Origin: Nemophila menziesii
Taxonomy: Eukaryota; Streptophyta; Magnoliopsida; Boraginales; Hydrophyllaceae
DNA: 64,000 nucleotides
Assembly: GCA_029959085.1 (NCBI GenBank)
Contig: JARWIR010000027.1
Location: 9,486,001-9,550,000 of the forward strand
Direction of reading: 5' to 3'
A program made the translations under genes and the position numbers. Below, piece by piece: positions 14,991-27,584 of the stretch. How positions within the stretch are numbered: the first letter of the stretch is position 1; every line of letters begins with the position of its first letter. Under the pieces are notes generated by a model. The model saw only the letters and a list, made by a program, of their open reading frames with translations. It made no database searches and had not been told where the DNA came from.

Positions 14991-17900
14991 ATGTTGATAT
15001 ATTTTAAATAGCTTAATTATTATTTAATAATATATTTGAAAAGTTTTGAGATACATACCATATAATTATAGTAATCCAAACGTGTTTTCTATTTAGATTT
15101 TTTATAATCTTAAAAATTAATAAAATATAAAAATCCTATTAAAATTATTTAAAAAATGTATAATACAATATAATTCTAAAGTGTTGTTTATTTTAAAAAA
15201 ACATTGTGTATAATAGTAATAATTTAAATTTTTATATTGTTCACTCTAGGATATTAAAATGTTTTAGTTGATGTATTAATTTCATATAGATGTAATTTAT
15301 AAATTAAATAAAAATACAATAATATTATTTGTGATAAAAACTGTATCTGCAATAAATTTAATAAAATTTAAAATTTAATAATTTTTATCATAAAAAATAA
15401 AATTGGTTCGTTATTCAAGATCTTTGAGTGATATTTACTATCTAAAATTATATCACCCAATATATAACCTATAATGTTGTATTGTTCGATTAGTTAAATT
15501 GTCAATATTTTGAATTTATTAATCTAAATTCTAACAATTCTAATTGAATCACGTTACATCATTGGTTGTACAATTGATCGTAAGAATTTTATATAAGCGT
15601 CCAATTATAATAACAAGTCACATTTGTACATTTTTATAACATTACTATAAATATTTTCCTGTTTTATTTTTTTTCCTTCATTGATAATTTAACATAGAAG
15701 TTAAACTCCCTTTTATTTTTGTGAAGCATATTTAGTATACATGACATTAATAAATGATATTTTTTATTATATGTAAAAATATTTTGAATACATATTGGTG
15801 GAAAAAATGAAACACTTATTATTCCATATTTCTCATACTAACTCTTACATAAATAATTAACTCATTTAATTTATTTAGATAAATATTTAAGAACACTATA
15901 TATAATAACAATAAATATACAAATACGATAAAACAAAAAATATCATATTTTAAATGTCTTACATAAAATCAAAAGCATCCTAAATATACAAATAAAATAA
16001 AAAGCTTGTTTGACTTCTTAAGGGTTATCCTTAAATAGAAATTAACAATCATTTCAAGTGTAAGTTCTCAGTTGATCTGTAGTGGATAATGCGAGGACTG
16101 TCCAAAGCTTGAAAGTTGTTTTTGTGATGTTGAGAACGTCAATGGAAATTGTATCTCTTGTTGTGAAATAATTTAATTTGATCCATCTTGTTAAATTAAT
16201 AAAGGATTTGTCATATGGTGTAGTTAAAAACGATATTTTTGTAAAGTTTAATTTCACTTAGAGAAGCCAAAAATAGTTATTATTGGACTAATCGATGAAA
16301 CGGAAAATAAGCTCGAATAAATCAAAAATATTGAGCATTCCTTATTAAAATTTAGAAATAAACATTATTTTATTTTAATAAAATAGTAATTAGTTAAATA
16401 ATAAACACACTTTCCCAAAGTTAAAGTTATTTCTAGAACTATTATAATATAAGGATAAACAAAGATGAATTAGCCTAATACGATAAGAAAAGACTTGTAA
16501 AAGAATAATAAAAAGACGCTCAAAACTAATGCTAATCCATATTTATTTAAATTATTGACTGATAACAAATGTGACCGATTTTTACTGACACTAGTCAATG
16601 AAATAATTTATATATATACACACAATTATATGTATTAGATTGATTAATCGTTGTTTATCCTTATATTATAATAGTTCTAGGAAGAACTTTAACTCATGGG
16701 TAAGTGTGTTTATTTCTTACCTAACTAAAATTTATGATATGAATTAAGATTTAACTATCAACTAATTTTAATCAACTTTATATTAATACATATGCGAGAT
16801 AAGTCAGAAAAATGAATATGAATTTAAGACAACAACATACTTTGAGACAACGACATACTATTATGTCAATTAGCTAAGACTGACGCATAACTTAAACTCT
16901 TTCATACTATACTTATCCGACGATAATTTTATATTGACAACGCCTGAATATATTTACTAACCTCATATATGCCAGGTTAGAATTTATTTTTCCATTTCAC
17001 TTGTATAAATGAATTATTTGTAAAATTTTAGTGATTTATATAGAATTTCCTTATATGTTGATAATATTTTAAATAACTTAATTATTATTTAATAATATAT
17101 TTGAAAAGTTTTTAGATACATACCATATAATTATAGTAATCCAAACGTATTTTCTGTTTAGATTTTTTATAATCTTAAAAATTAATAAAATATAAAAATC
17201 CTATTAAAATTATTAAAAAAAATGTATAGTACAATATAATTCTAAAGTGTTGTTTATTTTAAAAAAACATTGTGTATAATAGTAATAATTTAAATTTTTA
17301 TATTGTTCACTCTAGGATATTAAAATGTTTTAGTTGATGTATTAATTTCATATAGATGTAATTTATAAATTAAATAAAAATACAATAATGTTATTTGTGA
17401 TAAAACTGTATCTGCAATAAATTTAATAAAATGTAAAATTTAAAAATTTATATCATAAAAAATGAAATTGGTTCGTTATTCAAGATCTTTGAGTGATATT
17501 TACTATCCAAAATTATATCACCCAATATACAACCTATAATGTTGTATGGTTGGACTACTTAAATTGTCAATATTTTGAATTTATTAATCTAAATTCTAAC
17601 AATTCTAATTGAATCACGTTACATCATTGGTTGTACAATTGACCGTAAGAATTTTATATAAGCGTCCAATTATAATAACAAGTCACATTTGTACATTTTT
17701 ATAACATTACTATAAATATTTTCCTGTTTTATTTTTTTTCCTTCATTGATAATTTAACATAGAAGTTAAACTTCCTCTTATTTTTGTGAAGCATATTTAG
17801 TATACATGACATTAATAAATGATATTTTTTATTATATGTAAAAATATTTTGAATACATATTGGTGGACAAAATGAAACACTTAATATTCCATATTTCTCA

Positions 17901-20900
17901 TACTAACTTTTACATAAATAATTAACTCATTTAATTTATTTAGATAAATATTTAAGAACACTATATATAATAACAATAAATATACAAATATGATAAAACA
18001 AAAAAATAACATATTTTAAATGTCTTACATAAAATCAAAAGCATCCTAAATATACAAATAAAATAAAAAGCTTGTTTGACTTCTTAAGGGTTATCCTTAA
18101 ATAGAAATTAACAATCATTTCAAGTGTAAGTTCTCAGTTGATCTGTAGTGGATGATGCGAGGACTGTCCAAAGCTTGAAAGTTGTTTTTGTGATGTTGAG
18201 AACGTCAATGGAAATTGTATCTCTTGTTGTGAAATAATTTAATTTGATCCATCTTGTGAAATTGATAAAGGATTTGTCATATGGTGTAGTTAAAAACGAT
18301 ATTTTTGTAAAGTTTAATTTCACTTAGAGAAGCCAAAAATAGTTATTATTGGACTAATCGATGAAACGGAAAATAAGCTCGAATAAATCAAAAATATTGA
18401 GCATAACTTATTAAAATTTAGAAATAAACATTATTTTATTTTAATAAAATAGTAATTAGTTAAATAATAAACACACTTTCCCAAAGTTAAAGTTATATCT
18501 AGAACTATTATAATATAAGGATAAACAAAGATGAATTAGCCTAATACGATAAGGAAAGACTTGTAAAAGAATAATAAAAAGACGCTCAAAACTTATGCTA
18601 ATCTGTATTTATTTAAATTATTGACTGATAACAAATGTGACCGATTTTTACTGACACTAGTCAATGAAATAATTTATATATATACACACAATTATATTTA
18701 TTAGATTGATTAATCGTTGTTTATCCTAATATTATAATAGTTCTAGGAAGAACTTTAACTCAAGGGTAAGTGTGTTTATTTCTTAACTAATTAAAATTTA
18801 TGATATGAATTAAGATTTAACTATCAACTAATTTTAACCAACTTTATATTAATACATATGCGAGATAAGTCTGAAAAATGAATATGAATTTAAGACGACA
18901 ACATACTCTTATACCAATTAGCTAAGATTGATGCATAACTTAAACACATTCATACTATACTTATCCAACGGAAATTTAATATTGACAACGCCTGAATATA
19001 TTTACTAACCTCATATGTGCTAGGTTAGAATTAATTTTTCCAATTCGGTAGTATAAATGAATTATTTGTAAAATTTTAGTGTTTTTTTTTGTTCTATACT
19101 ATTATTTTTTTAATAAAAAACTATAATAAGTATTGAGTTATGGTGTCTTTAATAGTTATTGTAATTTATTTAACATAATTCAATTTATATAGAATTTACT
19201 TATATGTTGATATAATTTTAAATAGCTTAATTATTATTTAATAATATATTTGAAAAGTTTTGAGATACATACCATATAATTATAGTAATCAAAACGTGTT
19301 TTAGATTTTTTATAATCTTAAATATTAATAAAATATAAAAATCATATTAAAATTATTAAAAAAAATTATAGTACAAAACATTGTGTATAATAGTAATAAT
19401 TTTAATTTTTAAATTGTTTACTCTAGGATATTAAAATATTTTAGTTGATGTATTAATTTCATATAGATGTAATTTATAAATTAAATATAAATACAATAAT
19501 ATTATTTGTAATAAAAACTATATCTGCAATAAATTTAATAAAATTTAAAATTTAAATTTTATATTATAAAAAATAAAATTAGTTAGTTATTCAAGATCTT
19601 TGAGTGATATTTACTATCCAAAATTATATCACCCAATATACCACCTATATTGTTGTATGGTTCGATTAGTTAAATTGTCTATATTTTGAATTTATAAATC
19701 TAAATTCTAACCATTCTAATTGATTCACGTTACATTTGTACATTTTTATAACATTACTATGAACATTCTAATTTTATGTTTTTTTCTTTCATGGATAATT
19801 TAACATATCAGTCAAACTTCCTCTTATTTTTGTGAAGGATATTTAGTATACACGACATTATTAAATGATATTTTTTATTATATGTAAAAATATTTTGAAT
19901 ACATATTAGTGATAGAAATGAAACACTTAATATTCCATATTTTCTCGTACCAACTCTTACATAAATAACTAACTCATTTAATTTATTAAGATAAATCTTT
20001 AAGAACACTATATATAATAACATTAAATATACAAATATGATAATACAAAAATAAAAAGACTTGTAAAAGAACAATAAAAAGACACTTAAAGTTAATGCCA
20101 ATCCGTATTTATTTCAATTATAGACATAAGAAATGTGACCGATTTTTACTGACACTAGTCAACGCAATAATTTATATATATACACACAATTATATGTATT
20201 AGATTGATTAATCGTTGTTTATCCTTATATTATAATAGTTCTAGGAAGAACTTTAACTCATGGGTAAGTGTGTTTATTTCTTACCTAACTAAAATTTATG
20301 ATATGAATTAAGATTTAACTATCAACTAATTTTAACCAACTTTATATTAATACATATGCGAGATAAGTCAGAAAAATGAATATGAATTTAAGACAACAAC
20401 ATATCTTGAGACAACAACATACTATTATGTCAATTAGCTAAGACTGACGCATAACTTAAACTCTTTCATACTATACTTATCCGACGATAATTTTATATTG
20501 ACAACGCCTGAATATATTTACTAACCTCATATATGCCAGATTAGAATTTATTTTTCCATTTCACTAGTATAAATGAATTATTTGTAAAAGTTTAGTGATT
20601 TTTTTGGTTCTATACTATTATTTTTTAATTAAAAACTATAATAAGTATTGAATTATGGTGTCTTTAATAGTTATTGTAATTTATTTAACAAAAATTAATT
20701 TATATAGAATTTCCTTATATGTTGATAATATTTTAAATAGCTTAATTATTATTTAATAATATATTTGAAAAGTTTTGAGATACTACAATATAATTATAGT
20801 AATCCAAAAGTGTTTTCTGTTTAGATTTTTTATAATCTTAAAAATTAATAAAATATAAAAATCCTATTAAAATTATTAAAAAAAATGTATAGTACAATAT

Positions 20901-22204
20901 AATTCTAAAGTGTTGTTTATTTTAAAAAAACATTGTGTATAATAATAATAATTTAAATTTTTATATTGTTCACTCTAGGATATTAAAATGTTTTAGTTGA
21001 TGTATTAATTTCATATAGATGTAATTTGTAAATTAAATAAAAATACAATAATATTATTTGTGATAAAACTGTATCTGCAATAAATTTAATAAAATTTAAA
21101 ATTTAAAAATTTATATCATAAAAAATAAAATTGGTTCGTTATTCAAGATCTTTGAGTGATATTTACTATCCAAAATTATGTCACCCAATATACAACCTAT
21201 AATGTTGTATGGTTGGATTAGTTAAATTGTCAATATTTTGAATTTATTAATCTAAATTCTAACAATTCTAATTGAATCACGTTACATCATTGGTTGTACA
21301 ATTGATCGTAAGAATTTTATATAAGCGTCCAATTATAATAACAAGTCACATTTGTACAATTTTATAACATTACTATAAATATTTTCTTGTTTTATTTTTT
21401 TTCCTTCATTGATAATTTAACATAGAAGTTAAACTTCCTCTTATTTTTGTGAAGCATATTTAGTATACATGACATTAATAAATGATATTTTTTATTATAT
21501 GTAAAAATATTTTGAATACATATTGGTGGACAAAATGAAACACTTAATATTCCATATTTCTCATACTAACTCTTACCTAAATAATTAACTCATTTAATTT
21601 ATTTAGATAAATATTTAAGAACACTATATATAATATCAATAAATATACAAATACGGTAAAACAAAAATATATCATATTTTAAATGTCTTACATAATATAA
21701 AAAGCATCCTAAATATACAAATAAAATAAAAAGCTTGTTTGACTTCTTAAGGGTTATCCTTAAATATAAATTAACAATCATTTCAAGTGTAAGTTCTCAG
21801 TTGATCTGTAGTGGATGATGCGAGGACTGTCCAAAGATTGAAAGTTGTTTTTGTGATGTTGAGATCGTCAATGGAAATTGTATCTTTTGTTGTGAAATAA
21901 TTTAATTTGATCCATCTTGTGAAATTGATAAAGGATTTGTCATATGGTGTAGTTAAAAACGATATTTTTGTAAAGTTTAATTTCATTTAGAGAAGCCAAA
22001 AATAGTTATTATTGGACTAATCGATGAAACGGAAAATAAGCTCGAATAAATTAAAAATATTGAGCATTCCTTATTAAAATTTAGAAATAAACATTATTTT
22101 ATTTTAATAAAATAGTAATTAGTTAAATAATAAACACACTTTCCCAAAGTTAAAGTTATTTCTAGAACTATTATAATATAAGGATAAACAAAGATGAATT
22201 AGCC

Positions 22205-24257
22205 AACAAAAATTAATTAGATGTCCGCTCTATGGTTACACACCTGCTCTACAACTTGCTATGTTTTATGAAGGTCTTAATGATAAAGGTAGAGAGAAGG
22301 TGGATAACATTGGAAAGGGTAATTTCGTGTCCATGAATCATAATGAAGCATCCGAGGTTTTGGAAAATATTATGGAACAAGAAAGAAGTTGGCCTTCAAC
22401 GCGAGCTTCTGCAGCAAAGACCCGAGGAACGTTTCGTTTAGATGCAGAAACTGCGAACTCAGCTCAAATATCCTCGTTAGAAAATCAAATCAAGGAGATG
22501 AAGATAGCAATGGAGAAGAATTTAGCCGCTACAAAAGTAGTACAAGAGGCACAAGGTTGTCAACAATGTGGAGTTAATGATCACACATGGGAAGAGTGCG
22601 AAGCAAATCCGCAATCTGTTTACTTTATATCCAATCGCGGAGGTTATCAATGGGGTAACCAAACCATCCGGGTATGCAGTATTCAAATCCACAAGGGGCT
22701 GCTAATCCTGGTCATTATCAACAGCGCCCCCGGAACAACTCTTTCCAACAGAGTGGTCAGTACCAAAATCAATATCAGAATAGACATGCTCCCCCACAAC
22801 AACCTACTCAAGACGCCTATACCGATTCCTTAGATCAGAAAGCTTTGCCTCAGTATCCGCAAGAAGGATCTATAGACACTAATCAGATAGCACAAGCTCT
22901 AGACCGTTTGACCACGAGTATGAATGCTCAGGAGGAGAAGGTCCGAGGACACGATGCCGCACTTCAGATGTTAAGTACTCAAGTAGAACAGATGAACAAA
23001 GTTTTAACAAATTTCGTAGAACAACAGGAAGTGAAGGCAATCGAAGGAGGTGAACACAATGTTGGGTTCGAAGCTTGCAAGGCTATATGCCTTAAAATTG
23101 AAGAAGCAAAAGAGGAAGTACCACATGCTGCCATTAGCGCCGTGGAAGTTCCGAGTACTGAAGAAGAACCAACCAAGTCTAGCCCCGTGGAATCTGATTG
23201 TTCTGACGTTTATGTGGAGGACGATCAAGAGAAAGCCGAGTTTATACAGCTATTGAGGAAGATGCAAGAGGAAATTCGATCAGTTGTGGATTATGCAGCT
23301 GAGCTGGCTAGAGAGAAAGAGGAAGAAGCCTCAAAAGAGGAAAAGAAAGATGAAGTTGCACCTGCTGTGCATGAAGAGAAAGAAGAAGAGAAGGTGGAAT
23401 CGCCACCTATTGTTCAACCAGTGTCATCAACTATTCTTGATACAAATCCTAAAGATGACACTGTGCTCAAGACATTTGTAGAGGCGTACCAACCTGAAAA
23501 TATCAACGCCCAGATGCTTGAGATTGCGAAGAAATGACTTACACCGCAACAAGTTTTTACGCAAGTTATTCCTGAGAAAGAAGCGAGTGTAGAGATCCCA
23601 AGAGAGAACCTGAGGGTTTCAAGAAGAAGTGAAAGAGAGCTACCACCGAAGCTTAAAGATCCGGGAAGTTTCAACCTTCCTATTCAATTACATGGTATGC
23701 TCAAGGTGAAAGCTATGTACGATGTGGGTTCTGGTGTGAATCTTATGCCTAAGTCCGTGTTCGAGAGACTTGGACTTCAGAAATCAGAGAAAACTCCTGT
23801 GAAGTTGCAGTTCGCTGACAACTCAGTTAAAAGGACATGGCGAACAGTGGAGGACGTCTTAGTCCGTGCAGGTAATATCGCCATCCCTACTGACTTTGTT
23901 ATTCTTGAGTTTGATGCAGATAAACAGGTTCCAATCATACTTGGACGGCCTTTCATGGCCACAACTCAAAGTGTGATCAACTTCCAAGAAGGGACCATCA
24001 CCCTTCATGCTAAGAATGTATACGAGACCTTCTATGTCTTGGGTAAGAAACCAAGGAAGTTAGACCCCACCGTTCCTATCATCCACAGCCTTTCACATCA
24101 CAAAGTCCCTCCTGAGAAGATCCACTTAAAGCCCGTGGATACTGAGCCAAACATTGAGTTTGGGGTTGGCCATGAAGTTTTATGGAAGGCTCACAAACGC
24201 GAGAATAGGCCACGAAGTTTGAATGATTCGATGGATGGGACCATTCATTGTCACTAA
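22205..24257 (+). pseudogene. gag-pro: Element C gag-protease remnant
   Basis: Gag homology starts at the very first base after the satellite junction, with the PLYGY...FY.GL region that follows the capsid core of Athila Gag. A single CCHC knuckle reads CQQCGVNDHTWEEC (22558-22599). A frameshift near 22655-22665 moves the reading into the frame encoding the asparagine- and glutamine-rich YSNPQGAANP segment. An acidic, coiled-coil-like stretch follows (about 22900-23400). An in-frame TGA at 23535-23537 separates it from the retropepsin-like protease, where the catalytic motif reads YDVGSGVNLMP (usual form D-[LT]-G-[AS]) and the distal motif reads VPIILGRPF. After PR a linker of about 55 residues runs straight into the integrase tail, skipping RT and RNase H. 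Broken, so not functional as it stands. Confidence 0.85.
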
Positions 24258-24369
24258 GGTAGTTTCAGCCAAGGTGATAGAAATTCGCCCCAAAACTGGG
24301 GTCAAGCGCAGATTAGTTGACGTTCATAGCCTTACTCGCTGTTGGGGAGGCTATATTCGCAAATCTTGA
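24140..24369 (+). pseudogene. Element C integrase C-terminal tail fused after protease
   Basis: The segment contains FGVGHEVLWKAH and then, after a one-base frameshift near 24230, GPFIVTKV...VHSLTRCWGGYIRKS and a stop at 24367-24369. GP[FY].VTKV is the usual signature of the SH3-like C-terminal domain of plant Ty3/gypsy integrase, and element B has the equivalent GPYIVTKV at the end of its full integrase. Here nothing of the integrase zinc finger or DDE core precedes it. The final CWGGY motif is shared with element A (43546-43760) and absent from B. It is followed by the conserved post-pol stretch gaggtaac...gacgttaaacaaaag. Whether the isolated tail is made as part of a Gag-PR-tail protein cannot be told from this broken copy. 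Confidence 0.8.
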
Positions 24370-24594
24370 CAGAGGTAACACGTCTAACTTTGAAAGACGT
24401 TAAACAAAAGTGCTGTACGGGAGACAACCCGTAGTTTTTTTATGTTTTCATGTCTTTTACGTTTTTTTATTTATGTTTAACTTAGTTGTTTTTAGTTGAT
24501 AATGCATATTTGAGGAAGGTATTAGTGTTTTTGGTGTGTAGGAATTGGAGAAATCGAGTTAGGGACGCGAGGAAATATTTTCGGAGCGAAGGAA

Positions 24595-24960
24595 TACCAT
24601 CCGCGGACTACCCCTAGTCCGCAGGTATGCACCGCAGGGTCGAAACCCGTACCACGGGTGGAGCCACGGGTCGTGTCCAGAACCGAGAAAAAATTGACCC
24701 GCGGACTACCCCCTGCACCGTGCCCTGGTCCGCACTCCTAAAATGCGTGCCACGGGGTAGGTGTCACGGGTATTTTGACGCAGTCAACTACAGAAGGCGC
24801 GGACCGCACCATGGTCCGCAGCTCAGAAACACGTGCCACGGGGTCCTACCACGGGTGTTGTCCAGTGGGCAAAAATTTTCGACCATCAGATATCGCGGAC
24901 TACCCCACGGTGTACCCCATGGTCCGCACCATGGTCCGCACGAGCCGCCAGAGAGAGAAA
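24595..24960 (+). repeat. Element C GC-rich array of paired palindromes
   Basis: A strikingly GC-rich island in AT-rich DNA, between pol and the env-position ORF. Dyads of the form gcggac...gtccgc begin near 24603, 24701, 24809 and 24895. They alternate with dyads such as acccgtaccacgggt (about 24645) and the relatives near 24747 and 24832. The repeat period is about 100 bp. The open frames here are repeat artefacts. Confidence 0.8.
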
Positions 24961-25362
24961 AGAAAGGGTTTCAAGGTTATAAGAAGATGCAATGCTTATT
25001 ATTCCGAATTTATTCAACCTAAGACCTCTTTCTCTTCTCCAAAACTCTCCCAACTCCATTGAACTCATCAAAACCTTCACCAATCACCAAAACACTACCC
25101 AATCATCAAGAAAAACACATCAAATCTTCTCTCCACATCATTACAAGAGAGAATCAAACACCCAATCCTCACCAAATCCATTCAATTGAAGAATCAAAGA
25201 GCTCAATTTTTACAAATTCATCCTACAAATTCATAAATCCAAGCCTACCCATCAAGAATTAACCTCACCCACATAGAGATTAATCATCAATTCAACTTTC
25301 CTTAGCCAAATCAAGCTTGTTCAACCATTAATTCAAGAGTTTAAATTTCAAGGGTTGCGAAA

Positions 25363-25380
25363 GCTTTGAGTTGGGGGTCA
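25363..25380 (+). promoter_or_regulatory. Polypurine-tract-like motif before the element C env-position ORF
   Basis: gctttgagttgggggtca lies 7 bp before the ATG at 25388-25390. It resembles the real polypurine tract at 28159-28173. Elements A (42715-42729) and B (51751-51766) have the same motif at the same place. Its role is unknown; secondary plus-strand priming, a splice acceptor (TTTGAG) or translation control are possible. Confidence 0.65.
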
Positions 25381-25387
25381 ATTGAAG

Positions 25388-26584
25388 ATGACTAATAGAA
25401 AAACATTTTAGCTAACAAGAGGAAGGTGAAGAAAACAAGGGATTAGATTTAACCAAGAAGAAATCAATTGACAAAGGTGCTAGTTCTAAATCAAAGGGTA
25501 AAGATAAAGTTGAGAAGAGTGGAATACCTTTGTTTGATCGTAATGGTAAAAAGCTTTACTTTTATGCAAAGGAGAAAACACAACCTCAACAAGGTCCTGC
25601 ACCCAAAGAGAAAGAGGAAGCTTTAAACATCTTAAAGGCTTCTGCAGAGAAACAATTGAAAGAGCTACCTTTTGCTTATGAGAAAGTATTCAAGGAAGAA
25701 GTTGGTACATGAGAATACGCGAGATTCTTAGTGCTTGGTGAAAAATTGGGTTGGTCTTCGTTCATGGTAAGCCGTTCTGAATTGTGTCACGAGTTAGTTT
25801 TGGAATTCTATTTAGGCCTCTTTAGCCGAGATAGTAAAGGTTGTGTTCCAATTAGAGGAAAGTTTGTTCCTTTCACAGTTGAGGAGATTAGGAACCACTT
25901 CAAGTTTAAGAAATTGAAAGATTATTGCAAATTTGAAGAAGCGGTTGCTAAACGAAAAATCTTTGATGAGGAATTGCTTTTTGAGCATGTATTAGACAAG
26001 GAGAAAGTGCAATCACATAAGGGAGAATTGAACGCACCTTGGCCTTACAAATATCTTCAAGCGGATGCGCGAATTTGGCACAATTTCCTTGTCCCTAATA
26101 TCTTTGGAAACACACGAACTTTGATGTGACTATGAAGTACGCTCTACTTTTGGATTGTATTTTGAGAGGAGAAGAAGTTGATGTGGCACAGTTGATCTAT
26201 GAGGAGGTGATGCGATTTTCGGTCTCTCCTAAATCGGTTTATAATGTTAAATTTCCTACTATGATCACGTGTCTTGTGCGAAAAGCGAATGTTACATTGG
26301 GTGAAGAAGAGAAACTCGAGTTTAAAGCGAGTTACATTGATAATGCTTTGATCAAGGATATCTTTCGAAGAGCTAGTTCTACGCAAGTCTTGAAAGAAGA
26401 AAAGGAGCAAAATTGGCAAGAGAAGATGGAGGAGCGTTTAACAAAATTCGAAGCAGTTCAAACTTCCTTAGTCAATGATATGGCACAAATCAATGCCAAT
26501 CAAGTGCACATCATGAAACTCCTCGAGCAATTAACGAAAGGTCCAGCAAATCCAATCTCGGATGTCAATGATGCGAGGCATTAA
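25388..26584 (+). pseudogene. Element C env-position ORF (plant transposon-protein domain), broken
   Basis: It starts ATG-ACT-AAT (Met-Thr-Asn), as the corresponding ORFs of A and B do. There is an in-frame stop after seven codons, another stop (TGA) at 25710-25712, and a frameshift near 26120. The middle part (25731-26129) parallels element B: a GW residue pair, a conserved LEFY/REFY stretch, VPFTVEEIR, then IWHNFLVPNIFG aligned to VWSRFVIPTFFG. The last part (26126-26584) ends in a predicted coiled coil. In the Athila group this ORF sits where retroviruses have env, but I see no signal peptide or membrane anchor. The domain is the plant-specific putative plant transposon protein family (Transposase_32-like), of unknown function. 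Confidence 0.75.
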
Positions 26585-26673
26585 GCCTCGAGAGTATGTT
26601 CTCTTTCTTCCTTACCATTTCTGTAAATATGTTTATCTGCTAATTTTAATTTCTGTGTTTTCGAGTCTTTTTC

Positions 26674-26693
26674 GAGTCGTGGGGACACGGCTC
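26674..26693 (+). promoter_or_regulatory. Conserved GGGA-loop hairpin, element C
   Basis: gagtcgtggggacacggctc folds into an 8-bp stem with a GGGA (GNRA-class) loop; one pair is a G-U wobble in RNA. It sits about 90 bp after the env-position ORF and just before a polypurine-tract-like motif. A (42167-42186) and B (50344-50363) carry the same structure. Confidence 0.7.
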
Positions 26694-27393
26694 ATTTTTG
26701 AGTTGGGGGTGTGGGGATTCGTTGTCTCTCATCTCCATTTTTTCTGTTTTTAGGTAGAAATTAATTTTTTTGATACATGGGAATTAGATGTAGAGTGTGT
26801 TTAATAGCTTGAAAGCATAAGCTCAGTGAATTGATGATCGAAAGTAATATGTTTGTGAGCTATGTATTCGTATGCTTTGAGTATTTGCAGGAAAACACAC
26901 GTTGATAGTAAAGAAAAAATTAGTGAGCAATGCGATAGAAAGTATGTGCGATCTCAGGGAACATTGAGAAGTGTGTAGGCCGTGAGATCCAAGCTAGTTG
27001 AAAAACCATTTGATGAAAGTGCTAAAGGTAAGAAAATAACGAAATTACATAGTGTAGAAAGTGATTAAGGCAGTTCTTTCATATTTGAAGCCCTTGAAGC
27101 CTTTTTATACCTTCTCACCTTGTGATTTTTGATTTTATATGCTATATCCTTCTCAGCCCCTTCTAGCCTTTCTAAAGCCTTTTTATTGAAACATGTTATA
27201 AGCCATTTCCCTTTAGATTATAGGACTTTTCCATATGACCCGCACTCGAATCGCGATGCATAGACAGTTGTTTTAGAGCTTGAGTTTGGGGTGGTGGGTC
27301 CACCATTATGGGAATTGTTATTGGGTTGGGATTTTTGAGTGTATTAATTGTGCTTTGTGCTTTATATTGATGATGATTCACAGATTTTATTGT

Positions 27394-27584
27394 AACCCTT
27401 TGCCGGGGTAATAGTGAATGAAAAAGAAGCTACGAGCTAATTTTGCCAACAAGGGCATTAAAGGAAAAAATATATATATGAGGAAAATAGTGTGATATCT
27501 CATCATTAAAAAGAGAGTCGTAGCCATAGAAAAGAATTGAGTTAAAAAGAAAAGAAAGTATATATATTCGGACCGGCAAAGTGG
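27394..27584 (+). promoter_or_regulatory. Conserved long-range stem in the element C 3' region
   Basis: The arms aaccctttgccgg (27394-27406) and ccggcaaagtgg (27573-27584) are complementary over CTTTGCCGG/CCGGCAAAG. Equivalent arms occur in A (41331-41342, 41492-41504) and B (49498-49509, 49684-49698), always 150-175 bp apart. Confidence 0.6.

Larger units (their letters stand above)
1..22204. repeat. AT-rich satellite array with two unit lengths (about 1.6 and 2.1 kb)
   Basis: A head-to-tail array that continues past the left edge of the window. Using the conserved marker ttctaggaagaactttaac, units begin at 614, 2225, 3841, 5971, 8052, 9663, 11279, 12895, 14511, 16675, 18741 and 20239. Spacings are 1611, 1616, 2130, 2081, 1611, 1616, 1616, 1616, 2164, 2066 and 1498 bp. 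The short class lacks a module of about 0.55 kb that is present in the long class; the 1498-bp unit has further small deletions. Recurring open frames of 60-120 codons on the minus strand are by-products of the repetition: they are low-complexity, AT-driven and change length between copies. There are no LTR ends, primer-binding site or coding domain, so this is a satellite rather than a stacked retroelement. Confidence 0.95.

Noticed and set aside
328..22000. Recurrent minus-strand open frames of 60-120 codons in the satellite
   Set aside because: They repeat because the DNA repeats, change length with single substitutions, and have AT-driven composition without any domain. They are not genes.
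1..22204. The array as stacked retrotransposon LTRs
   Set aside because: No TG/CA ends with target duplications, primer-binding site, polypurine tract or coding remnant inside any unit.
24150..24170. Another polypurine-tract-like motif (attgagtttggggttgg) in element C
   Set aside because: It encodes the integrase-tail residues and has no counterpart at that position in A or B, so it is probably coincidental.
24627..25083. Open frames of 65-131 codons in the GC-rich stretch of element C
   Set aside because: They are by-products of the palindromic tandem repeats and exist in several frames and on both strands at once.
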